DNA of 64,000 nt from Bacillus sp. N1-1 (lineage in GTDB: Bacteria > Bacillota > Bacilli > Bacillales > Guptibacillaceae). The notes beneath the pieces were generated by a model. That model was not told the DNA's origin. It saw nothing but the letters and a program-made list of their open reading frames with translations, and ran no database searches. Positions 16,971 through 25,290 of the stretch are shown piece after piece. The stretch is from positions 1,178,001 through 1,242,000 of the forward strand of contig NZ_CP046564.1 of NCBI RefSeq assembly GCF_009818105.1. Reading direction: 5' to 3'. Each line of letters opens with the position of its first letter. The stretch's first letter is position 1. Both the position numbers and the translations under genes were made by a program.

Positions 16971-18944
16971 TTGAAAAAACAGAATCAGCGTAAGCCTACT
17001 ACACAAAAACAAGTTACGGCTCTTCGATTAAATATTATGTTTCTCTGCGTCTTTCTTTTATTTTCCCTTCTCATTTTACGCTTGGGAAGCTTGCAAATTG
17101 TAAATGGGGAAGAGTATGTAGAGGAAGCTTCTAAGACGGAAGTGAAGGTTACCGAATCATCCGTTCCTCGAGGGAAAATGTATGATCGGAAGGGACGCTT
17201 GCTTGTTGGAAACGAACCCCAATATGCACTAACTTATACAAGAGAAAAATCAAATACTGAAAAAGAGTTGACTCAGACTGCAACAAACTTAGCGAGATAT
17301 TTGAATTTAGAGGCAGAGAATGTTTCAAAAACAGAGCTAAAAGAGTACTGGTTAAAAACAAGAGAGAAACAGGCAAGTAAATTAATTGATCAACAGAAAA
17401 GAGAAGATCTGACCAAGAAAGAGATTCAAAACCTTGAAATGGAGAGAATTACTGACGAACAACTTAGCCATATTACTAATGAAGAAAAAGAGATTCTTCT
17501 CATTAAAAACCGTATGTTGTCAGGGTACTTTTATTCGTCTGCTGTTGTTAAGGAAAATCTAACAAAGGATGAAATTGCGAAAGTGAGTGAACATCTAGGT
17601 TCCTTACCTGGGGTTCACGTCAAAGTCTTAGCAAAACGAACCTATCCTTATAATGAAACCTTTCGAGATATTTTAGGCAATACTGGTCCCATTTCAAAGG
17701 GAAATCTGGCTAAATATCAGTCTTTAGGGTATGAGGCAACGGATAAGGTGGGAACTAGTTTTCTAGAAGAAGAATATGAGAATTGGCTGAAAGGGATCAA
17801 GAGTAAGAAAAAATTCTCAACGGGTGACGATAACACATCTCCTGAGTTGATACCGGGGGAACGTGGAAACGATCTGGTTTTATCGATTGATATTGATTTG
17901 CAGAAAAAAGCAAATGAGATTTTAAAAGAAAATCTACAAAAAACTGATTCTGGTGCAACATCTGCTTATGCGGTGATGATGGATCCAAATACCGGAGAAA
18001 TCTTAGCCATGGCCGGTCAAAAAAGAAAAAATGGCGAGTACATAAATCAGGCATATGGCAATTTATATAATTCCTATGAAATGGGTTCGGCTGTGAAGGG
18101 GGCTTCCGTTCTAACTGGGATGAATGAGGATGTTATCCAGCCTGGGACACGCTTTTATGATACACCCATCTTAATTCCTTCTACGCCTGAGAAGTCGTCT
18201 TATGTCAATATGGGATGGATTAATGATTTGGAAGCTTTAGAGCGTTCTTCCAATGTCTACATGTTTCGAACGGCTATGAAACTTGCTAACTATGATTACG
18301 AACCAAATAAATCCGGTATTCCATGGGACCGTTCAGCATATCAAACCATTCGTAAAAACTTTGAACAGTTTGGTTTAGGGGTAAAAACAGGTGTCGATTT
18401 GCCTAATGAGTCGAACGGCTATAATGGTGGTGTACAGCGATTGGGTAATTTAATGGATTTGATGATTGGTCAGTTTGATACCTATACGCCACTTCAAATG
18501 GCTCAATATATATCAACGATCGCAAATGATGGACAACGCTTAGAGCCTCATTTATTAAAACGTGTGCATGAGCCTACGAATAATGATCATCTGTCTTCCA
18601 GTGTTCTTTATCAGAAGGTTCCTGAAGTTACGAACCACCTTACGATGAAAGACAGCGAGATCGAACGTGTCCAGCGTGGTCTGTACCTCGTGATGAACGG
18701 GAATCAGGGAACCGCAACAGATTACTTTAAAGATACAGACTATGTACCAGCAGGGAAAACAGGTACGGCAGAGATAGGAGACGGACAATATAACCTTTCT
18801 CTTGTTGGGTATGCCCCATATCAAAAACCAGAAGTGGCTTTTGCGGTGATTGTTCCGGAAGTCGATAAAGAGGCAGGGATAAATAAGTACATTGGTCGTG
18901 AATTGGTAGATGCTTATTTTGAACTTAAAGAAAAAGGCAGTTAA
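16971..18944 (+). CDS. Class B penicillin-binding protein, PBP2-like
   Basis: A 657-residue transpeptidase for peptidoglycan cross-linking. It has a short cytoplasmic end, one transmembrane helix (LNIMFLCVFLLFSLLILRLGSL), a dimerisation domain beginning VPRGKMYDRKGRLLV, and a transpeptidase domain with Ser373-x-x-Lys376 (GSAVKGA), Ser426-Ser-Asn428 and Lys596-Thr-Gly598. The TTG start follows AAAGGGGAAGG. A RodA/FtsW/SpoVE gene starts 84 bases downstream, giving the standard class B PBP plus SEDS glycosyltransferase pair. It is shorter than PBP2A of B. subtilis, and I cannot say whether it serves elongation or sporulation. Confidence 0.92.
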   Translation: MKKQNQRKPTTQKQVTALRLNIMFLCVFLLFSLLILRLGSLQIVNGEEYVEEASKTEVKVTESSVPRGKMYDRKGRLLVGNEPQYALTYTREKSNTEKELTQTATNLARYLNLEAENVSKTELKEYWLKTREKQASKLIDQQKREDLTKKEIQNLEMERITDEQLSHITNEEKEILLIKNRMLSGYFYSSAVVKENLTKDEIAKVSEHLGSLPGVHVKVLAKRTYPYNETFRDILGNTGPISKGNLAKYQSLGYEATDKVGTSFLEEEYENWLKGIKSKKKFSTGDDNTSPELIPGERGNDLVLSIDIDLQKKANEILKENLQKTDSGATSAYAVMMDPNTGEILAMAGQKRKNGEYINQAYGNLYNSYEMGSAVKGASVLTGMNEDVIQPGTRFYDTPILIPSTPEKSSYVNMGWINDLEALERSSNVYMFRTAMKLANYDYEPNKSGIPWDRSAYQTIRKNFEQFGLGVKTGVDLPNESNGYNGGVQRLGNLMDLMIGQFDTYTPLQMAQYISTIANDGQRLEPHLLKRVHEPTNNDHLSSSVLYQKVPEVTNHLTMKDSEIERVQRGLYLVMNGNQGTATDYFKDTDYVPAGKTGTAEIGDGQYNLSLVGYAPYQKPEVAFAVIVPEVDKEAGINKYIGRELVDAYFELKEKGS

Positions 18945-19028
18945 CCGATAGTAGAGTAATTCTGAAAGAAAAATGAAAGAGGGGAAATCCCTGCATAAGA
19001 TGAATGTTGTTTTGTAGGAGTAATTGAC

Positions 19029-20159
19029 TTGATTAAACGAATGTTTCGCCAATATGATCTCACCATTATTGTTGCTATGAGCTTTTTGCTTACGGCAGGA
19101 TTACTGATGATCTATAGTGCTAGCTATTATGCAGCTTTACGGTATGAAGTTCCAGCTGATTTTTTCTTTCAGCGTCAACTTCTTTCCATAACCATAGGAC
19201 TTGTCGTCATGATCGTCACCATGGTGATTCCTTATAACTATTACAAAGCGCTACTAAAGTACATTATGCTAGGAACGATTCTTCTCCTATCTTTCGTATT
19301 GATTTATGGAGAGGTATCGAATAATGCGCAGTCGTGGATTAATGTATTTGGTCTAGAATTCCAGCCTTCAGAAATGGCGAAAATCACGATCATACTTTAC
19401 CTTTCTTCTGTGTTCTCCAAAAAGCAGCGATATATAACGAGTCTGACAAGGGGGATTTTTCCTCCATTAGTTTTTGTTTGTTTGATTGTTTTTCTAATTT
19501 TGCTTCAACCAGACCTAGGAACAGCCGTTATTATTCTATGCTTAGCAGGTCTTATCACCCTCTGTTCAGGAACAAGCTGGAAAAACATTTTGTTTTTAAT
19601 AAGCCTTGTCGTTGTAGCTGGTTTTTTCTCGAAGTTTTTCTTAAGCGCTGAACAGCTTTCGCGATTTGGGGCTGCATATAATCCTTTTCAGAATCCAGAA
19701 GGTGGCTACCAGGTGATTAATTCTTATATAGCCATCGCATCCGGTGGCATTTGGGGCAGGGGCTTTGGAATGAGTGCTCAGAAAATGGGATACTTGCCTG
19801 AGGCCCACACCGATTTTATTATGGCCATTGTAGGAGAGGAATTAGGCTTTATCGGGGTGTTTTTGATCATTGGCGCCCTGTTTTATCTGGTGTTTCGTGG
19901 GTTATTGCTTGGAATAAAAACCAAAGATAGCTTTGGCAGTCTTCTTGCGATTGGGATCTCTTCTTTAATTGGCATCCAAGCATCGGTCAATCTGGGAGTC
20001 GTCACAGGGCTTCTTCCTACGACTGGCATTCCCTTCCCGTTTATTAGCTATGGGGGGTCTTCTCTTCTTACCGTGATGATCGGTATGGGCATTCTTTTAA
20101 ATGTATCTAAAATGCACAAGATTACAAATCAAGGGAGCAGGTCGAGTGATGCTATCTAG
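19029..20159 (+). CDS. SEDS peptidoglycan polymerase, RodA/FtsW/SpoVE family
   Basis: A 376-residue polytopic membrane protein (about ten helices) of the SEDS family, which polymerises lipid II. The signatures LPEAHTDFIMAIVGEELGF and GLLPTTGIPFPFISYGGSSLL are intact, including the catalytic-region Asp in AHTDFI. The start is TTG 19029 with AGGAG upstream. It follows its cognate class B PBP and is closed by a strong terminator. The pair is separate from the usual mre or dcw contexts, so it is probably an additional, condition-specific wall-synthesis unit. Confidence 0.9.
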   Translation: MIKRMFRQYDLTIIVAMSFLLTAGLLMIYSASYYAALRYEVPADFFFQRQLLSITIGLVVMIVTMVIPYNYYKALLKYIMLGTILLLSFVLIYGEVSNNAQSWINVFGLEFQPSEMAKITIILYLSSVFSKKQRYITSLTRGIFPPLVFVCLIVFLILLQPDLGTAVIILCLAGLITLCSGTSWKNILFLISLVVVAGFFSKFFLSAEQLSRFGAAYNPFQNPEGGYQVINSYIAIASGGIWGRGFGMSAQKMGYLPEAHTDFIMAIVGEELGFIGVFLIIGALFYLVFRGLLLGIKTKDSFGSLLAIGISSLIGIQASVNLGVVTGLLPTTGIPFPFISYGGSSLLTVMIGMGILLNVSKMHKITNQGSRSSDAI

Positions 20160-20238
20160 AAATAAAATTGGCCCATTACAAATCACGATTAGGTATAGCT
20201 GGTTAGAAATACTTCACAACAATCTCGGAAACATTCTT

Positions 20239-20267
20239 AGAGCAGTTGGCGACTGCTCTTTTTTTGT
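20239..20267 (+). terminator. Terminator of the PBP/SEDS operon
   Basis: AGAGCAGT pairs with ACTGCTCT around a 5-base loop, followed by TTTTTTTG. Confidence 0.92.
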
Positions 20268-20352
20268 TGGAAATTGATAGAAGAGGCATTTTTCTTTAAT
20301 CTTTTTAAGTCAAGAATGTGAAAGGAAAGGATAGGTTATAACTAATTTGCTT

Positions 20353-20382
20353 TCTGCACAGAAACTTCATAACTTCTGGGTA
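20353..20382 (+). promoter_or_regulatory. Copper-island promoter motif, weak copy
   Basis: TCTGCACA and ACTTCATA are spaced 11 bp, followed by TTCTGGG in the same phase. It is one of eight related sites and lies upstream of the broken SHOCT gene. Its match is the weakest of the set. Confidence 0.35.
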
Positions 20383-20498
20383 GTTTAAAGATATGGGTAG
20401 CTCTGAGTGTGATTGTAGGTTCACTTATTGAATCAATATTAGAAAAAATAAAGTGAATCAAGTTTTGTGTATACCATATGGGGTAAAAAAGGTAGAAG

Positions 20499-20660
20499 AT
20501 GATTGGTATGAAGAATGAGAACGGAATGGGAGGAGATTTTATAGGTTATGAAATCCTAGGCCTTTAAATCATTTTAGCTTTTATCGTGATTGTTTTTTGG
20601 ATGATGAAGCCACAATCAGCATCCATCAAAGGGAATTCAACTGAAAAATTAAAGGTATAG
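20499..20660 (+). pseudogene. Degenerate SHOCT-type small membrane protein
   Basis: Reading through one TAA gives GMGGDFIGYEILGL then a stop, then IILAFIVIVFWMMKPQ and GNSTEKLKV. This parallels the intact gene at 30115 (GMGGG..., LLIIIAIIVVVFWMRKPG, NSTETLKERLA). The SHOCT helix itself is missing because a stop follows EKLKV. It is therefore a nonsense-mutated and truncated duplicate within the same island. Confidence 0.7.
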
Positions 20661-20701
20661 AAACACTAACTTTTTACTAACTCTGAAAGGGGATTTTTAT
20701 C

Positions 20702-21098
20702 ATGAATTTCGATTTTACACTTAAAACCTCAATGGATATCGACAAAGTTGTGTTCACTAGAAGGGACTCTGAAAGAAAATGGGTTTGGAATTCTATGGGA
20801 TTTTGATTTAACTGGTAAGCTTCAAGAAAAGGGAATGGATTTCAATACTCCATACCGTGTCCTCGAAGTATGTAATCCGAAGGAAGCTGAGCAAGTATTG
20901 AGTGAAGATAAAATGGTCGGTTACTTCTTACCTTGTAAAATCGTTGTTTACGAGGAAAATGGTGAAACGTATGTGGGGATGCCAAGACCAACCGCGTTAA
21001 TTAATTTTGTTGAAAATCAAAAGTTAAACGATGTGGCTAGTGATATTGAAAAACGTCTTATGACTTCCATCGAAACTGCACTTATGGCAGAAAGATAA
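20702..21098 (+). pseudogene. DUF302 gene with a one-base frameshift
   Basis: ATG 20702 follows AAAGGGG and encodes MNFDFTLKTSMDIDKVV. The homologous continuation SLEGTLKENGFGILWDFDLTGKLQEKG lies one base out of frame, and the rest to 21098 is a good DUF302 domain (VLEVCNPKEAEQ, YFLPCKIVVYEENGETYVGMPRPTALI). Removing one base near 20749-20752 restores a 131-residue protein. DUF302 proteins often sit in metal-response clusters. Either a recent mutation or a sequencing error would explain it; the downstream part could also be expressed from TTG 20748 as a shortened protein. Confidence 0.75.
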
Positions 21099-21122
21099 CT
21101 AAATTAAATGTTAACAGTGAAG

Positions 21123-21150
21123 GTCCGGACTAAGAAAGTCCGGATTTTTT
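21123..21150 (+). terminator. Terminator after the DUF302 gene
   Basis: TCCGGACT pairs with AGTCCGGA around a short loop, followed by TTTTTTG. Confidence 0.88.
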
Positions 21151-21198
21151 GATTTGTTTTTACTTCGACTCCCAGAAAATAATAAAATCAAAGTGTTG

Positions 21199-21217
21199 TT
21201 TGCACAAAATCTCAATA
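21199..21217 (+). promoter_or_regulatory. Copper-island promoter motif upstream of 21275
   Basis: Half-sites TTTGCACA and TCTCAATA are spaced 11 bp, ending 57 bases before the lipoprotein start. Compare the copies at 23519, 25207, 27412, 28719 and 30406. Confidence 0.5.
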
Positions 21218-21274
21218 TTTAATTGTTATTCTACGATGAAATATTACAAAAAAAGATAAAAAGGATGAACTAGC

Positions 21275-22249
21275 TTGAAGAAAAACGGGCTGCCTCTATT
21301 TGCTGCTACCATTTTACTCATAAGTGCAGGGTGTCAAATTGATAATGAAATGAACCCGGAAGAAAATACTGAAATAATTAAGGTTGAAGAAGAGGAAGAG
21401 AAGCTTGTTTCTTTAGAGCAATCCAATTTATATGGGTCTCTACAAGATAGCAAAATTGATCATGTTCATGGAATCGGATACCCGGGTAATCGTAATGAAT
21501 TATTAATCGCTACTCATAATGGACCAATTATTTATCGTGAGGGTTTCTGGTATGAAGCAAAAGAAAATAAAAATGATTATATGAGTTTTAATGCTGTTTC
21601 CGATGGTTTTTATAGTAGTGGTCATCCGGGTGAGGGGTCTGATCTTCCTAACCCGCTTGGCCTAGTTAAAAGTACTGATCGTGGAAATACGATAGAAGAA
21701 TTAGGGTTCCAGGGTGAAGCAGATTTCCACTACCTTACAGTGGGATATGAGAGTCATGCGATTTACGCGGTGAACCAGATGAAAAACAGTAAGATGGATA
21801 CAGGGGTTTATTACAGCGAGGATGCAAAAGAATGGGAAAAAGTGCAGCTTAACGGAACTCCTAATCAAGTATCAGGTATCGCTACCCATCCAACCGACTC
21901 AAATGTCGTGGCTATTACATCTCCATTAGGCTTATTTGTATCAAGTGATAAAGGAGAATCGTTTGATCGTTTAACTGAAGAAGTTAGTGTTAGCTCTGTC
22001 AGATTTATGGAAGACCAACTCGTATATGCAAAAAACAATAACAAGTTAGTTATCCAAAAACTTAAAAATGGAGATGAAACCGAGCTCTCCATGCCAGAAA
22101 ATGATCTAGAAACAATTGATTATATTGCGGTCAGTCCTCAAGACGAGAACGAAATTGTTTTCCATACAGCAGGGGGATCTATCTATCGGACGAATGATAG
22201 AGGGGAAAGTTGGAACGCGTTAGTTAAAAAAGGTGAAGTCATAGAATAA
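21275..22249 (+). CDS. F510_1955-type beta-propeller lipoprotein
   Basis: A 324-residue exported lipoprotein with a signal peptide ending at the lipobox ISAGC (Cys20). The body has BNR/sortilin-like repeats (SxDxGxxWxxL patterns at LVKSTDRGNTIEEL, VYYSEDAKEWEKV, LFVSSDKGESFDRL, IYRTNDRGESWNAL), indicating a beta-propeller. It begins with DHVHGIGYPGN, the mark of the F510_1955 family. Databases label these glycosylhydrolases, but no catalytic evidence is visible and they recur in metal-resistance clusters. The TTG start follows AAGGATG. It is preceded by a copy of the island promoter motif. Confidence 0.8.
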   Translation: MKKNGLPLFAATILLISAGCQIDNEMNPEENTEIIKVEEEEEKLVSLEQSNLYGSLQDSKIDHVHGIGYPGNRNELLIATHNGPIIYREGFWYEAKENKNDYMSFNAVSDGFYSSGHPGEGSDLPNPLGLVKSTDRGNTIEELGFQGEADFHYLTVGYESHAIYAVNQMKNSKMDTGVYYSEDAKEWEKVQLNGTPNQVSGIATHPTDSNVVAITSPLGLFVSSDKGESFDRLTEEVSVSSVRFMEDQLVYAKNNNKLVIQKLKNGDETELSMPENDLETIDYIAVSPQDENEIVFHTAGGSIYRTNDRGESWNALVKKGEVIE

Positions 22250-22263
22250 CGATTAGTAGTAAT

Positions 22264-22385
22264 CATATATATGATTTATTTAATTCCCTGAGTCAGATTT
22301 TTAGCGGTCCGTTGACTACGCTTGCTTTTCAGACTAACTCGATTCCACTGTTATCCGCGTTTATTCTTGGAGTGCTAGGTGCAAG
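22264..22385 (+). pseudogene. N-terminal remnant of a TauE/SafE- or DsbD-like gene
   Basis: The frame reads YDLFNSLSQIFSGPLTTL, then [20 protein letters not shown]. This is the start of a polytopic protein of the TauE/SafE/cytochrome-c-biogenesis type, whose next residues would be the conserved APCQ motif. Here similarity stops at LGA and the sequence runs into a copA fragment. No start codon is present in frame. Confidence 0.5.
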
Positions 22386-22630
22386 TGCTCACAGCCGACG
22401 TGACGTTAGTTGGTGGAGATTTAGATCATATACCAAAAGCCATTAACTTAAGCAGAAAAACGATGAAAAACATTCGTCAGAATTTGTTCTGGGCGTTATT
22501 CTATAATTCTATTGGGATCCCGATTGCTGCCATTGGTCTTCTGGCACCATGGGTCGCTGGTGCAGCGATGGCTTTCAGTTCCGTATCTGTTGTGAGTAAC
22601 TCACTTCGATTGAAGCGAGTTAAAATATAA
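22386..22630 (+). pseudogene. copA: C-terminal remnant of copper ATPase CopA
   Basis: The frame 22379-22630 encodes [20 protein letters not shown], then [20 protein letters not shown] and [35 protein letters not shown]. This is the last 80 residues of a CopA-type Cu(I) P1B-ATPase (TM7-TM8 region). The phosphorylation, CPC and ATP-binding domains are absent. It abuts the TauE-like fragment, so one internal deletion removed most of both genes. copZ, its usual partner, follows intact. Confidence 0.85.
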
Positions 22631-22660
22631 TTTATACCAATTTGAAGGGAGATTTTTAAT

Positions 22661-22879
22661 ATGGAAAGCACGACTATTATTAACATCAAAGGTATGACAT
22701 GTAATCACTGCAAAAACGCCGTTGAAACAGCTTTAAATGAATTAGAGGGTGTTTCCGGAGTAGAGGTTGATTTGAAAAAAGAAAAAGCTGATGTGTCATA
22801 CGATTCATCTAAAGTTTCAGTTTCAGACATGAATGAAGCAGTCGAAGAGCAAGGTTATGACGTTGTTTTAAAAATCTGA
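22661..22879 (+). CDS. copZ: Copper chaperone CopZ
   Basis: A 72-residue heavy-metal-associated domain protein with the Cu(I)-binding motif GMTCNHC at residues 11-17 and the full ferredoxin-like fold pattern ending EEQGYDVVLKI. CopZ carries cytosolic copper to CopA. GAAGGGAGA precedes the ATG. It lies 31 bases after the copA remnant, as expected for an ancestral copAZ operon. With the local copA lost, it must serve another ATPase or act as a buffer. Confidence 0.92.
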   Translation: MESTTIINIKGMTCNHCKNAVETALNELEGVSGVEVDLKKEKADVSYDSSKVSVSDMNEAVEEQGYDVVLKI

Positions 22880-22946
22880 CAAGGGGGTGTCTGGTGCTAA
22901 AAAGTTGGAAAGAATACTTTCTGATGTAGCAAGTTAACTTACCCTC

Positions 22947-22977
22947 ATTCCCATCAACTATCAAGAAACTGTGCAGA
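22947..22977 (-). promoter_or_regulatory. Copper-island promoter motif on the minus strand
   Basis: Read on the minus strand: TCTGCACA, then TCTTGATA 11 bp on, then GATGGGAA another 11 bp on. This is one of the best matches to the set but points away from the csp gene at 23085. It may act from either orientation or be a relic. Confidence 0.5.
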
Positions 22978-23084
22978 AATAATGAAATTTCATTTATAGA
23001 AAATTTTCACTTCAAAAGCGTTTAATAGAATTACTATTAGGCAACATATGATAGTGTAAACAAACTTTAAGGAGGAATTTGATT

Positions 23085-23414
23085 ATGTCTCATGAAAAAT
23101 ATGGATCGGTAATTGAAACGCTACACGAATGTATGACGGCTTGTAACCATTGTTACGATTCTTGCTTAAAAGAAGATAATGTTAAGATGATGGCTGATTG
23201 TATTCGTCTTGATCGTGAATGTGCAGACATTTGTGGGTATCTTGAACAAGCATTAGTAAGAGGTACGCCTTTTTCTTCTGAACTAGCCCAAGTTTGTGCG
23301 ACTATTTGTGAAGCTTGTGGAAATGAATGTAAGAAACATGATCATAAGCATTGTCAGGATTGTGCAGATGCTTGCTTTAAATGCGCTGAGGCGTGCAAGA
23401 AGCTAGCTGCTTAA
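23085..23414 (+). CDS. Four-helix-bundle copper storage protein, Csp-like
   Basis: A 109-residue Cys-rich helical protein (DUF326/Csp type) with CxxxC/CxxC spacing throughout: CMTACNHCYDSC, CIRLDRECADICGYL, CATICEACGNECKKHDHKHCQDCADACFKCAEAC. Cytosolic Csp3-type proteins bind many Cu(I) ions within a four-helix bundle. No signal peptide is present, so it is cytosolic. The ATG at 23085 has AAGGAGGAA upstream. It stands alone, with a strong terminator downstream, directly after copZ. Confidence 0.88.
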   Translation: MSHEKYGSVIETLHECMTACNHCYDSCLKEDNVKMMADCIRLDRECADICGYLEQALVRGTPFSSELAQVCATICEACGNECKKHDHKHCQDCADACFKCAEACKKLAA

Positions 23415-23441
23415 TTTAGTATTGAAATAGTAAGGTTAAGA

Positions 23442-23475
23442 AGTCCGTTCTACTAATAGAACGGGCTTTTTTTAT
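23442..23475 (+). terminator. Terminator after csp
   Basis: GTCCGTTCTA and its complement (TAGAACGGGC, one wobble) form the stem, followed by TTTTTTT. Confidence 0.9.
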
Positions 23476-23518
23476 TATTTGGTTTTTTATACTAGTTATT
23501 AGGTGATTATATACGGAT

Positions 23519-23537
23519 GATGCACAATTTCTCGATA
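23519..23537 (+). promoter_or_regulatory. Copper-island promoter motif upstream of kinase gene
   Basis: Half-sites GATGCACA and TCTCGATA are spaced 11 bp, ending 36 bases before the sensor-kinase start. If bound by the adjacent response regulator this would be autoregulation. Confidence 0.5.
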
Positions 23538-23573
23538 TAATCGTGATAAGATCACTCATAAAAGGGGTATGTT

Positions 23574-24436
23574 ATGCGATTTAAAAGAAAAAATAAATTG
23601 GCTACAAAGTTAGGGTTTTTATTTCTTACAAGCATCCTTCTTTTAGAAGGAAGTCTTTTCGCTGTTCTTTATTTTGGATTTTTAAATGAGCGGGTGATGG
23701 TGAAGACGGATGCCTTGGTCGCACGAAGAAATAGTCATAGCGATGTGTTAGAGAAACACTTCGATCGTAGTACAAGAGGGCATGTTGCATTTGATGGAAT
23801 CAGAAGCAGAAACACAGGTTGTAATCACTGATGATCAATCCAATATTCTTGACCATTCTAACGCGATTACCCCTGCAATCAGAAATACAATCCAGTCAGC
23901 TGATACAACACGAAATGATGGTGGAATTGTTGAGGGGGATTGGGCAAAAGCACCTTTCGTGTCAACGGTATCTCCCGTGATGGTAAATGGAGCGCCTATT
24001 GGGTATGTTTATATGTAGGGAAAAAGTGAAGCCAGCTTTTGAAAACAAAGGAATCTCTCTACTTACATATTGCCAGAAAGATATAACCATTTTGGTAGAC
24101 CCAGAGAGGTTTTCGCAAGTATTGCTAAATCTCTTGGATAATGCCCTTCATTATTCAGAAAGTGGCAAAGATGTACGCATAGAAGCAGATCAAATAAAGA
24201 ATCAATTAGAAATGCAAATCATTGATGAAGGAGAAGGCATACCAGAAAAAGACCTCCCATTTATATTTGATCGCCACTATAGAGTAGACAAATCCAGATC
24301 ACGTAAATATGGGGGATCAGGACTAGGACTTGCAATTGCAAAAGACATTATCGAAAAGCATAATGGAACGATTTCTGTCTCAAGTGAAGTAGGAAAGGGC
24401 ACATCGATAAAAATCGTCATTCCGGGAGTTGAGTAA
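23574..24436 (+). pseudogene. Sensor histidine kinase, frameshifted and internally deleted
   Basis: The first part encodes a transmembrane helix and the start of the sensor loop (23574 to about 23788). After one extra T in a TTT at about 23790, the loop continues in the next frame (LMESEAETQVVITDDQSNIL ... APIGYVYM). It then stops at about 24018 and jumps to the end of the kinase: KGISLLTYCQ, VLLNLLDNALHYS (N box), DEGEGIPE and GGSGLGLAIAKDI (G boxes). TM2, HAMP and the phospho-accepting HisKA domain are missing, roughly 150-170 residues. It cannot be a working kinase. The response regulator follows three bases later. Confidence 0.85.
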
Positions 24437-24439
24437 CAG

Positions 24440-25114
24440 ATGAAACATGTTTTGATTGTTGATGATGAAGAACGGATGGTGGATTTAATTTCTTTATTTT
24501 TGACTCCACAAGGATATACTGTTTCTAAAGCTAGCACAGGTTTAGAGGCGCTTGATCAAATACAAAAAGACCACATCGATCTCGTTTTATTAGACGTCAT
24601 GATGCCTGAAATGGATGGTTGGACGACATGTAAAGAAATTCGAAAACTCTCGAAAGTTCCAATTATCATGTTGACGGCTAGGGACCAATCGAGTGAGGTC
24701 GTAAAAGGATTAAAGCTAGGTGCGGATGATTACATTACAAAACCGTTCGATGAGGAAGTTCTTCTTGCAAGGATCGAAGCAGTTTCAAGGAGACTGCATC
24801 AATTGGATGAGGATACCCTGGTGGTCAATGGATTAATTTGGGAGAAGGGCAAGCATAGGGTATCTTATCGGGGAAAGACGTTGTCCACCACGCCGATTGA
24901 ATTTAATCTTTTAGGACTTTTTATGAGAAGCCATGATAAAGTTTTCAGCAGAGAGCATCTCATTCAGCTAATCTGGGGATATGAGTCTTTCACTGAGGGC
25001 CGTACGATCGATTCGCATATTCGAAACCTTCGTGAGAAATGTCGTCAAGCGGGTTTTGATATTGATGCACATTTAAAGACGGTGTGGGGAGTCGGTTATA
25101 AGTGGAAAAAATAG
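24440..25114 (+). CDS. OmpR-family response regulator
   Basis: A 224-residue two-component regulator. The receiver domain has the acidic pair VDDEE near the N-terminus, the phospho-acceptor Asp52 (LLDVMMPEMDG), Thr79 and Lys101 (YITKPF). The winged-helix output domain (about 125-224) contains STTPIEFNLLGLFMRSHDKVFSREHLIQLIWG and the RTIDSHIRNLREK recognition region. It starts three bases after the broken kinase gene, its ancestral partner. It is the natural candidate to bind the 11-bp-phased direct repeats found throughout the island, since OmpR-type proteins bind such repeats. Signal input now is unclear. Confidence 0.92.
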   Translation: MKHVLIVDDEERMVDLISLFLTPQGYTVSKASTGLEALDQIQKDHIDLVLLDVMMPEMDGWTTCKEIRKLSKVPIIMLTARDQSSEVVKGLKLGADDYITKPFDEEVLLARIEAVSRRLHQLDEDTLVVNGLIWEKGKHRVSYRGKTLSTTPIEFNLLGLFMRSHDKVFSREHLIQLIWGYESFTEGRTIDSHIRNLREKCRQAGFDIDAHLKTVWGVGYKWKK

Positions 25115-25168
25115 GGTGTTCTAAATGATTCTTGTTTCTAAAAATGAATGAACCGAATACTACTTAAT

Positions 25169-25194
25169 AGCTGCCGATCCAGGCAGCTTTTTTT
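25169..25194 (+). terminator. Terminator after the response regulator
   Basis: AGCTGCC pairs with GGCAGCT around a 6-base loop, followed by TTTTTTG. Confidence 0.92.
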
Positions 25195-25206
25195 GAATTC
25201 ACATAT

Positions 25207-25237
25207 TCTTGATACATTCTTGATAATTAATGGGAAC
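25207..25237 (+). promoter_or_regulatory. Copper-island promoter motif upstream of copB-like gene
   Basis: TCTTGATA occurs twice, 11 bp apart (25207 and 25218), followed by AATGGGAA in the same phase. It lies about 55-65 bases before the P-type ATPase start. Confidence 0.6.
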
Positions 25238-25290
25238 AACTAATCACAATGGGAATGAAAAGTATTGATAACCAGTAGGAGGAGGTTCTT

